Below, one piece after another: positions 1 through 6,304 of a DNA stretch of 39,388 nt. The notes beneath the pieces are model-generated. The model was not told the DNA's origin and searched no databases. It worked only from the letters and a program-made list of their open reading frames with translations. This DNA is from Acidobacteriota bacterium (lineage in GTDB: Bacteria > Acidobacteriota > Terriglobia > Terriglobales > Acidobacteriaceae), in NCBI GenBank assembly GCA_028876395.1, contig JAGWRX010000158.1:1-39388 (forward strand), given 5' to 3'. Each line of letters starts with the position of its first letter. Position 1 is the stretch's first letter. The translations under genes were made by a program, and so were the position numbers.

Positions 1-578
1 AGCTGGAGCCGCTCCAGCTTGCCCGCGGCACCCTGCGCCGCATCCATGATGCGGATGCTGCCGTTGAGTCTGCCGACCAGATTGGCCAGCGCGTTGCCAT
101 CCAGCGTGGGTTGAGGCAGGATGTGCAGGCCGCTGTCATTGAAGACGATGAGCGAGGTGGGCTGTGCGAGACGGCCGTTGTTCTGGCGCAGAAACTGGTC
201 CACCTCGTTGCGCACAAACGCTACCTGCACAAAGGGCAGGTTGATCATGTCCATGAGCAGGATGACTTCGACGGGTGGGTCCGGCTTGACGAGTGTGCCG
301 TCGAAGGAGCGAAACGACTGGATCTTTACCGGCTTGCCGTTGCCCAGCAGCTTGAAGTCCCAAGGCTCGAGCCCGGTGACTGGCTTGCCCGCGGCATCGG
401 CGACCACCGCGTCGAGCTTGATTTTGCCGTCGCGGATGACGAGTGTCTCCGGCTTCTCCGGCGGGCGCTGATGAAGAACGGGAGTTTGGGGTTCGGGCTG
501 CTGTGCGGCGGGTTGTTGTGGACGAGCGGCTGAAGCGAACGACAGTAGTACAAGACTGCAAACGAACTGCTTCCTCAT
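1..578 (-). CDS. VWFA-related acidobacterial protein, 3' part cut by window edge
   Basis: The 192 visible codons begin at ATG 578 with a short hydrophobic signal peptide (QFVCSLVLLSFASA) ending near Ala-Arg-Pro-Gln. A Gln/Pro-rich linker follows, then the pattern typical of acidobacterial VWFA-related proteins: a beta-strand segment (IKLDAVVADAAGKPVTGLE) leading into WDFKLL. The start of a von Willebrand A fold comes next: VEVILLMDMIN, then a helix with FVRNEVDQFL, and LIVFNDSGLHIL. Proteins of this family are predicted to be exported; their function is not established. The same domain occurs in the genes at 6305 and 9525, and this one is closest in layout to the latter. The C-terminus lies outside the window. 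Confidence 0.85.
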   Translation of the reverse strand, partial: MRKQFVCSLVLLSFASAARPQQPAAQQPEPQTPVLHQRPPEKPETLVIRDGKIKLDAVVADAAGKPVTGLEPWDFKLLGNGKPVKIQSFRSFDGTLVKPDPPVEVILLMDMINLPFVQVAFVRNEVDQFLRQNNGRLAQPTSLIVFNDSGLHILPQPTLDGNALANLVGRLNGSIRIMDAAQGAAGKLERLQ

Positions 579-674
579 CGGGTCCCACTTTCCTGATCTG
601 CACGGATTCTTCGAAGTCTGAAGCGAACCATCGCAAGCACCGGAACGACATATTAGTATGAACCCACGGGAACT

Positions 675-1634
675 ATGGGAGTTGTTTCGACGATGAGACG
701 TGTGCAGCGGCTTGATGCGCTTGCTCTGTTGTTTATGGCTGCGTGCTTCCCTCAGTTCGCCTTGACCCAGCAAGTCCCGGCGGGGCGTGCGGACACCGCC
801 TGGCGGCAAGAACTGGATGCGTGGCGGGCGCACTACGAGCGCGAGATCTCAGCGCCTGACGGCTGGCTGACTCTTATCGGGCTGGAGTGGCTGAAGCCGG
901 GTATCAATACCTTTGGCTCCGCCGCGGGCAACAGTATACCGATCCATGCGCAGGCTCCGGATCGCATGGGCATGCTGACGGTCATTGGCAAGACGGTGCA
1001 ACTGCTGTCGCCGGCGGGTGGTTTCCCGGCGGGAATGCAGGTGGACGGCAAAGCGGCGCGCGAGGGGACGCTGAACGTGAGCGATACAAACCCCTCGACG
1101 ATTGCCTGGCACGGCTTGACGCTGGTGGTGCTGCTGCGCGGCGACCGCTTCGTGCTGCGCATCAAGGACGCCGACTCGCCCACGCGCGCGGCGTTTCGCG
1201 GACTGCACTGGTATGCGCTGGACGCGAACTACCGCGTCACGGCGCGGTGGATTCCTTACAAGCCGAGGCAGATTGAGCCGATTGCCACGGTGATCGGCAC
1301 CACGCTCAACATGACTGCGCCGGGAGCGGCGGAGTTCCTGCTGAACGGCAAGGTTCTGCTGCTGGAGCCGGTGCTTGAGGGCGGCGACGCCAGCAAGCTC
1401 TTCTTTATCCTGCGCGACACGACGAGCACGACGACGACCTACGGCGGCGGACGCTTCCTGACCACGGGCCTGCCGGACCACGGACTGGACCAGCCCGGAA
1501 GCCTTACGCTGGACTTCAACGAGCTTTACAATCCGCCGTGCGCCTACACGCCTTACGCCACCTGCCCGCTGCCGCCCCAGAAGAACCGGCTGCCCGTGGC
1601 GATTGAAGCGGGCGAGCAACGCTACGAGCACTGA
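675..1634 (+). CDS. DUF1684 family secreted protein
   Basis: A 319-residue protein. After a hydrophobic N-terminus (residues about 12-31, ending ALTQQ) it shows the DUF1684 signature: WRQELDAWRAHYEREIS, then GWLTLIGLEWLKPG. It ends with the family's hallmark C-terminal block, NPPCAYTPYATCPLPP followed by NRLPVAIEAGE. That block is usually NPYCAY in relatives, so the second Pro-Pro is a small variation. The biochemical role of DUF1684 is unknown. ATG 693 (MRRVQRL) is an alternative start with a GGGAG about 11 bases upstream; it would give a tighter signal peptide. The gene is divergent from the VWFA gene at 578, with about 96 bases between them. Confidence 0.88.
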   Translation: MGVVSTMRRVQRLDALALLFMAACFPQFALTQQVPAGRADTAWRQELDAWRAHYEREISAPDGWLTLIGLEWLKPGINTFGSAAGNSIPIHAQAPDRMGMLTVIGKTVQLLSPAGGFPAGMQVDGKAAREGTLNVSDTNPSTIAWHGLTLVVLLRGDRFVLRIKDADSPTRAAFRGLHWYALDANYRVTARWIPYKPRQIEPIATVIGTTLNMTAPGAAEFLLNGKVLLLEPVLEGGDASKLFFILRDTTSTTTTYGGGRFLTTGLPDHGLDQPGSLTLDFNELYNPPCAYTPYATCPLPPQKNRLPVAIEAGEQRYEH

Positions 1635-2072
1635 CAGAGCGTCTGCGGCGGCACAGAATCACAAACCGCGAAATGATCTGCAAGCGTTCTGTGGAAAACT
1701 GCAAATAAAAAAGGGGGGGTAGGGGTACTCGGTGGTGGTACGGACCGGTTGGGTCCGGGGCTGAAGCCCCCTGCCCTTATTGGCTGGTATTGAGGGACCT
1801 GAAGGCCCCTGCTCCCTCCGACTCCGGTGGCGACAGTGCTTTGGCCTGGCATGTATTCATTGTGCGACGGGGCGGGGAAATGATCTGCAAAGCGGCGGCG
1901 GACTTTGGGGCGCGTGGAATGAATGGGTTGGGGGCGAGTGCGGGCACGGAGCGGTTGACAGGGTGGAAGGCGGGCGGCCGAGGGTAGCTTGGGTTGCTTC
2001 CGGTTGGGCGACGATACAGACGGAACGTAATTCGCGCTTCAAATCGCACCCGTCGAGGACCTCGCTGGGTTT
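1635..2072. other. Intergenic stretch with palindromes, no gene seen
   Basis: No convincing reading frame occurs in these 438 bases. There is a poly-A/poly-G run (about 1706-1722), a hairpin GGACC...GGTCC at 1742-1756, and the palindrome GGGGCTGAAGCCCC at 1757-1770. A 14-base direct repeat, GAAATGATCTGCAA, lies at 1670-1683 and again at 1877-1890. The palindrome matches those in the repeat elements near 2.9-4.8 kb. Confidence 0.6.
1757..1770. repeat. GGGGCTGAAGCCCC palindrome, solitary copy
   Basis: A 14-base palindrome with a short centre, preceded directly by a GGACC/GGTCC hairpin. The same core appears at 2918-2932, at 3020-3033, near 3205 and near 4684, always in intergenic DNA. It therefore appears to be the core of a dispersed repeat family rather than a site specific to one gene. 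Confidence 0.7.
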
Positions 2073-2819
2073 ATGGTAGGGATTATGTCCGAGCAACTGG
2101 TTGTCCTTTCGGATGCTTCGCGTGTCGATGCGCCGCCCGATGGAACACGCGCGTCTTGGCGCGTTCGGTGGTTCGAGTTGGTATTGCTCCTTTCCATCGC
2201 GTTCGGCCCCTATGTGTTCAGCAGCCTGCATGTGCTAACAACCGGCCAGGCCAGTACGCCCTACTCGCAAGATTCCCGATGGACCATGTCTTTCTTTCAT
2301 GAAGTGACGGCATTACTCCTGCTGGGATATATCCTTGCGCGGCGAAAGGTCCGGTTCACGGATTTGGGCTTGCGATGGTCCTTAGCTGACATGACAGGCG
2401 GAGTGGGACTTGCGGTCGGGTCCTATTGCGCCTATGTCATCGGTTATTTTGTAGTGCACGCGATTCAACATGCGATTTTTGGAGCCGCCCACGGCGGAAT
2501 GACATCGCAGGCAATCTTTGGACACCCGCGCATTTCTGCTGTTCCGTTTTTTCTGCTGAGCCCGTTTTTCGAGGAACTGATTGCCCGGGCATACCTTATG
2601 ACCGAGATCAGGGAGCTTACGGGGTCCCCGACGCTCTCAATCGCCTTGAGCGTCGCTGTACAAACTACGTATCACCTCTACTACGGCTGGGTAGGAGCTC
2701 TCTCCCTGGCTTCTATGTTCCTTGTGTTCGCGGTGTATTACTCGATGACGCGAAGAGCCACTCCGATTATTGTGGCGCATGGGGCCTTCGACCTTTTCGC
2801 GCTGTTTCGGCTTTGGTGA
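2073..2819 (+). CDS. CPBP family intramembrane glutamic endopeptidase
   Basis: A 248-residue multi-pass membrane protein with about six hydrophobic segments. It carries the CPBP (CAAX protease and bacteriocin-processing) motifs in order: FFEELIARAYLM with Glu167, Glu168 and Arg172, then His201 in TTYHLYYG, then HGAFD (His236 and Asp240). These are the residues expected to form the active site in this family, whose members cleave within the membrane. The substrate cannot be inferred. ATG 2085 (MSEQL) is an alternative start, but its upstream AGGGA is only two bases away. The gene stands alone between repeat-rich spacers and looks less G/C-rich than its neighbours. Confidence 0.88.
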   Translation: MVGIMSEQLVVLSDASRVDAPPDGTRASWRVRWFELVLLLSIAFGPYVFSSLHVLTTGQASTPYSQDSRWTMSFFHEVTALLLLGYILARRKVRFTDLGLRWSLADMTGGVGLAVGSYCAYVIGYFVVHAIQHAIFGAAHGGMTSQAIFGHPRISAVPFFLLSPFFEELIARAYLMTEIRELTGSPTLSIALSVAVQTTYHLYYGWVGALSLASMFLVFAVYYSMTRRATPIIVAHGAFDLFALFRLW

Positions 2820-2963
2820 CAGAACTTCCGTTGAGCGCCAAATAAAGTCTCGACGGTAGATTCGGAGCGCTCGGGCGAATCACCGGCTAACCGGAGGTTA
2901 TCCAGAAATCGGCCCTCAGGGGCTGAAGCCCTGTGCTCTTGTGTGCGTTTTGCGGCACGACCG

Positions 2964-3134
2964 AACAGCCTGCGGAAAAAGGTCCATTTCCGGGTTGGAT
3001 TCACGCAAACCAAACCTCAGGGGCTAAAGCCCCCGTTGATACTGCTGGACTTATGCCGGGACTAAAGTCCCGGCCTACCAGTCCCGGCCTACCAGTCCCG
3101 GCCTGCTGCCTGCGGGAGTTTTTCCGCAAGCTGT
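2964..3134. repeat. Modular repeat element with 16-bp terminal inverted repeats
   Basis: The ends are ACAGCCTGCGGAAAAA (2964-2979) and TTTTTCCGCAAGCTGT (3119-3134), inverted copies matching at 15 of 16 bases. Inside are the palindrome GGGGCTAAAGCCCC (3020-3033), the palindrome CGGGACTAAAGTCCCG (3058-3073) and a 14-base unit AGTCCCGGCCTACC repeated two and a half times (from 3066). The order of modules matches the elements at 3174 and 4656 although the sequences of the modules differ. It is too short to encode a protein. Confidence 0.7.
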
Positions 3135-3173
3135 GAAGTCGTGCCCTGACACAAGACCTTACCAGCGGCGGGT

Positions 3174-3314
3174 AGTGGTTCAGCTTGAAAGAGCTTGCCC
3201 TCAGGGGCTGAAGCCCGCATTCATTGTGTTCAATTTATGCACGGGCTGAAGCCCGTACCCTTCGCTGAAGCCCGTACCCTTCGCTGAAGCCCGTACCCTT
3301 CAAACTGAACCACT
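3174..3314. repeat. Modular repeat element, copy 1 of a near-identical pair
   Basis: It begins AGTGGTTCAGCTTGAAAG and ends CTTCAAACTGAACCACT, which are inverted copies of each other. Inside come CAGGGGCTGAAGCCCG, a spacer ending CAATTTATG, the palindrome ACGGGCTGAAGCCCGT and three perfect tandem copies of the 19-base unit GCTGAAGCCCGTACCCTTC (3245-3263, 3264-3282, 3283-3301). A second copy lies at 4656-4778, on the other side of the DAHP synthase gene and in the same orientation. Confidence 0.8.
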
Positions 3315-3356
3315 CCCCAGCGGCAAGATTTTCCGTGGGATGTGAAGTCGAGCCTG

Positions 3357-3388
3357 ACAAGGGCCGGGCGGGGGTTTCCGGCCCTTGT
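3357..3388. promoter_or_regulatory. Strong hairpin upstream of DAHP synthase
   Basis: ACAAGGGCCGG (3357-3367) pairs perfectly with CCGGCCCTTGT (3378-3388) around a 10-base loop. No T-run follows, so it is not a classic terminator. It lies about 115 bases before the DAHP synthase start, and nothing in it shows what it does. Confidence 0.5.
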
Positions 3389-3504
3389 GGCAGAAGGAAG
3401 GCGCGAGGATGAGGCAGGGGGTTCACTGGCTTGAGAGGGGTGGGCAGGGCGGCGGGCTTGGGTGAGCCTTTTTGGGCGTGAAACTGGTAGATTTTAAGTA
3501 GGGT

Positions 3505-4629
3505 ATGTCGATCTCTTCTACCGTGGCCGTTCCCCGGGTCGAGACGCGCCGCCAGGAAAGAGCCATGCTGCACACGATAGAAGACCTTCGCATTCAATGG
3601 ACCAAAGTTGTTCTTCCGCCTGTTTTTCTGGAGGAAGAGCTGCCGATTACCGAGGCCTCCTCGGCCACCATCTTCAACGCTCGCAAGGAGATATGCGACA
3701 TTCTGGAGAGGCGCGACCCGCGGCTGCTGGTGCTGGTGGGCCCGTGTTCGATCCACGACACGAAGGCGGCGCGGGAGTATGCGGGGCTGCTGAAGACGGC
3801 GATTGCGGAGTTCTCCGACGATCTGCGGATTGTGATGCGGGTGTATTTTGAGAAGCCGCGCACGACGATCGGGTGGAAGGGTCTGATCAACGATCCGCAT
3901 CTGGACCAGTCGTACAAGATCAACGACGGACTGCGGCTGGCGCGTCACCTGCTGCTGGACCTGGCGGAGATGGGCGTGCCGACGGGGACGGAATTTCTGG
4001 ATATGATTTCGCCGCAGTACATTGCCGGGCTGGTGAGCTGGGGCGCGATTGGCGCGCGGACGACGGAGAGCCAGGTGCATCGGCAACTGGTGTCGGGCGT
4101 TTCCTGCCCGGTGGGGTTCAAGAACGCGACCTCGGGCGACGTGCAGGTGGCGGTGGATGCGATTCTTTCGGCGGCGCACTCGCACACGTTTCTGGGCCAC
4201 ACGAAGCAGGGGCAGTCGGCGATCTTTGTGACGAGCGGGAATCCGGATTGCCACATCATTCTGCGGGGCGGCAGGAAGCTGGTGAATTACACGGCGGAGA
4301 GCGTGGAGCAGACGGCGGCGGCGATGGAGAAGGCAGGCGTGAAGGCGCGGATCATGATCGACTGCAGCCACGCAAACAGCAACAAGGACTACACGCGGCA
4401 GGGGGTTGTGTGCCGCGATGTGGCGGGTCAGGTGGCCGGGGGCGACAGGCGCATTATGGGTGTGATGATTGAGAGCAACCTAGTGGCGGGAGCGCAGCAA
4501 CTGGTTCCGGGCAAGCCGCTGGTGTATGGGCAGAGTATTACGGACGCGTGCATCGACTGGGCGGAGACGCATACGCTGCTGAAGGAACTTGCAGCGGCAT
4601 CGCGGGCGCGGCGGACGAAGGCGAAGTAA
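3505..4629 (+). CDS. aroF: 3-deoxy-7-phosphoheptulonate synthase (DAHP synthase, AroG/AroF type)
   Basis: A cytoplasmic enzyme that condenses phosphoenolpyruvate with erythrose 4-phosphate, the first step of the shikimate pathway. At 374 residues it is close to the usual length of class I alpha DAHP synthases. Characteristic blocks are LLVLVGPCSIHD (about residue 75), MRVYFEKPRTTIGWKGLIND, GTEFLDMISPQYIAGLVSWG, GARTTESQVHRQL and IMIDCSHANSNKD near the C-terminus. The first 20 residues before MLHTIEDL are extra compared with short homologues, so ATG 3565 is an alternative start. Whether it is feedback-controlled by Phe, Tyr or Trp cannot be read here. The gene stands alone, flanked by two repeat copies. 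Confidence 0.95.
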   Translation: MSISSTVAVPRVETRRQERAMLHTIEDLRIQWTKVVLPPVFLEEELPITEASSATIFNARKEICDILERRDPRLLVLVGPCSIHDTKAAREYAGLLKTAIAEFSDDLRIVMRVYFEKPRTTIGWKGLINDPHLDQSYKINDGLRLARHLLLDLAEMGVPTGTEFLDMISPQYIAGLVSWGAIGARTTESQVHRQLVSGVSCPVGFKNATSGDVQVAVDAILSAAHSHTFLGHTKQGQSAIFVTSGNPDCHIILRGGRKLVNYTAESVEQTAAAMEKAGVKARIMIDCSHANSNKDYTRQGVVCRDVAGQVAGGDRRIMGVMIESNLVAGAQQLVPGKPLVYGQSITDACIDWAETHTLLKELAAASRARRTKAK

Positions 4630-4655
4630 GAAATCTGGTCATCAAAAATAGCAGT

Positions 4656-4778
4656 AGTGGTCAGTTTGAACGAACTTTCCCTCAGGGGCTAAAGCCCGCA
4701 TTCATGATGTTCAATTTATGTACGGGCTGAAGCCCGTACCCTTCACTGAAGCCCGTACCCTTCAAACTGATTCACCAC
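4656..4778. repeat. Modular repeat element, copy 2
   Basis: Same layout as the copy at 3174-3314: AGTGG-TCAGTTTGAAC at the left end, CAGGGGCTAAAGCCCG, CAATTTATG, ACGGGCTGAAGCCCGT, and tandem GCTGAAGCCCGTACCCTTC units (4726-4744, and 4745-4763 with one change). The right end is TTCAAACTGATTCACCAC. It is about 18 bases shorter than copy 1, essentially one 19-base unit, as expected from unit gain or loss. It sits between the convergent DAHP synthase and methyltransferase genes. Confidence 0.8.
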
Positions 4779-4780
4779 CA

Positions 4781-4845
4781 AAAGAACGGCTGCTTTGGGT
4801 TGCGCATGAGAAGCCTGCATGCGCGGCCCGGAGCAGCCGTTTTGT
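4781..4845. terminator. Bidirectional terminator between convergent genes
   Basis: AACGGCTGCT (4785-4794) pairs with AGCAGCCGTT (4832-4841). A second stem, GCGCATG/CATGCGC (4802-4808 and 4818-4824), nests inside. On the plus strand the stem is followed by TTTTGTG; on the minus strand it is followed by TCTTTT. It lies exactly between the stops of the two convergent genes, which supports termination in both directions. Confidence 0.7.
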
Positions 4846-4853
4846 GTATTGGC

Positions 4854-5879
4854 TCAGGCGTGTCCCATGACGATGGTGTGGGGGCTCATGGGGATGGGGT
4901 GGCCGGAGATGTTGCCGAAGCCGGCTTCGTTGTACATGGCGGTGAGTTCGCTGAGCGTGTAGGCGTCGCCCGCAGGGGTGGAGGCGAGCATGGTCATGCT
5001 GAAGGCCGCGGGCATGGGCGGGGAGACGCGGTCCTCGTTGGGCACGAACTCGAGGGTAGCGGCGCGCCCGCCGGGCCGCAGGGAGGCGCGAACTTTTTTC
5101 AAGAGGCCGACGTTCATGGGCTTGTCAAAGTGGTGGAGGAAGTTGGTGAGCAGGACGGCGTCATAGGGTCCGCCGAAGTCGACTTCAAAGGCGCTGCCGG
5201 GGAGCATGTTGTAGCGGTCATGGACGCCGGCCTTGCGTGCGTTGTCGAGAGCCACGCGCAGCACGGGGGCCCAGTCCAGGCCGGTGACGTGGGCCTGCGG
5301 GTTCTGTTTTGCGATTTCGATGCCGAAGAGGCCGTGGCCGGCGGCGATGTCGAGGACGCGCATGGGGCCTTTGTGGCCGTTGAGGACGACGGCTCCGAGC
5401 GGAGCGGCCATGGGAGCCATCATGGGCGCCATGGTTTCAGCGAACTGGACCCAGATGGGGTTTTCCGGCTCCACGGAGCCATCGCCGGGCAAGTTGGTGC
5501 GGCCGGAGCGGATGATTTCCGCCAGATGGATGTACGGCTCGTGCATGGCCGGGTTGCCGAGGAACTGGGCGATCGAGGCCAGGGAGGAAGGCGAGCGCGG
5601 GTCAAGGAAGGCGGCGCTGGAGGGCGTGTGCCGGTAGCTGCCGTCCTGCTTGAGAAGTACGCCATTGATGACGAGGAAGTCGCACAGGATGCGGATGCCG
5701 CGCTCCGATGCCGAGCAGTGGCGGGCGATGGAGGCCACGTCTCCCGGTCCTTCGCCGACGGCGCGGAAGAGATCGAGATCGATTGCTGCCTTGAGAGCTG
5801 CCGTGCGCTGATGCGCCTGCAGCATTTCAAACACGAGACCCGGGTTCAACGGAACTCCGGGAGGATTTCCTGGTTGCAT
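4854..5879 (-). CDS. SAM-dependent O-methyltransferase (acetylserotonin OMT-like family)
   Basis: A 341-residue cytoplasmic protein. The N-terminal half is a winged-helix dimerisation domain (FEMLQAHQRTAALKAAIDLD, then SIARHCSASERGIRILCDFL). The C-terminal half is a Rossmann methyltransferase with glycine motif I (MRVLDIAAGHGLFGIEIAK), an acidic residue after strand 2 (VTGLDWAP), NFLHHFDKP and LRPGGRAATLEF. This is the Methyltransf_2 layout used for small-molecule O-methylation; the substrate is unknown. ATG 5879 was chosen because AGAGAGG stands seven bases upstream on the coding strand; a longer frame reaches 5996 without such a site. It is transcribed alone, convergent with DAHP synthase. 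Confidence 0.88.
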   Translation of the reverse strand: MQPGNPPGVPLNPGLVFEMLQAHQRTAALKAAIDLDLFRAVGEGPGDVASIARHCSASERGIRILCDFLVINGVLLKQDGSYRHTPSSAAFLDPRSPSSLASIAQFLGNPAMHEPYIHLAEIIRSGRTNLPGDGSVEPENPIWVQFAETMAPMMAPMAAPLGAVVLNGHKGPMRVLDIAAGHGLFGIEIAKQNPQAHVTGLDWAPVLRVALDNARKAGVHDRYNMLPGSAFEVDFGGPYDAVLLTNFLHHFDKPMNVGLLKKVRASLRPGGRAATLEFVPNEDRVSPPMPAAFSMTMLASTPAGDAYTLSELTAMYNEAGFGNISGHPIPMSPHTIVMGHA

Positions 5880-6304
5880 GGGGAACCTCTCTTTCGCCGG
5901 GGCGGACTTGTTTGAACTTGGGGAGAACCCATCCTCGGGCCTGACGAGTCTATCATCAGCCGCCTGCAATCTCCCAAGCAGGGGCGCGCACCGCAAAGAC
6001 GGCCTGTGCGCGCATCATCGGATTGTGCATCGCGCACGCGACAAAGCAGAACAGATCGCGGTCAGAAAGCCATACTTTCTTCCCATTGCTTCGTCAACAG
6101 GCTGCGCCTTTCCTGCGGTGACACGGCAGAAGGCCGGGACTGGAGCGCCTCAATTGCGGTAAAATGTTTAGCAAATCAATTTACCGGCATGCTTTCTGAC
6201 GCATTGTGTTTGGGAGCCGCGAGCCAGCTTGAGCGCCCCGCACAAGCGGGGCTGGCCTGAAACCAATGCTGGACCAGTGAAGGCCTCGCCCGCTGAGGCG
6301 GAAG
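5880..6304. other. Divergent intergenic region with two hairpins
   Basis: No gene is seen in 425 bases. The stretch separates the divergent methyltransferase and VWFA genes. It contains an inverted repeat CGGTAAA/TTTACCG (6157-6163 and 6180-6186, 16-base loop) and a compact hairpin GCCCCGC-ACAA-GCGGGGC (6235-6252) about 50 bases before the VWFA start. Either could be a regulatory site. No clear promoter pair was found. Confidence 0.5.

Larger units (their letters stand above)
2820..3504. other. Repeat-rich intergenic region upstream of DAHP synthase
   Basis: No gene is seen in 685 bases. The stretch is built from repeats: a solitary AGGGGCTGAAGCCCT palindrome at 2918-2932, a 171-base element with terminal inverted repeats (2964-3134), a 141-base element (3174-3314), a pair of imperfect direct repeats around the latter (3120-3156 and 3329-3360), and a strong 11-bp hairpin at 3357-3388. 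The final 115 bases before the next gene show no clear sigma-70 promoter. Confidence 0.75.

Noticed and set aside
2073..2819. Abortive-infection protein (Abi label often given to CPBP proteins)
   Set aside because: Only the intramembrane protease motifs are visible and no defence genes are adjacent, so a phage-defence role is not claimed.
3315..3504. T-box, trp-type attenuator or riboswitch before DAHP synthase
   Set aside because: There is one strong hairpin but no leader peptide rich in aromatic codons, no T-box sequence and no terminator/antiterminator pair.
3174..4778. CRISPR array
   Set aside because: The repeats are 14-19 bases in direct contact with no unique spacers, and no cas genes are present.
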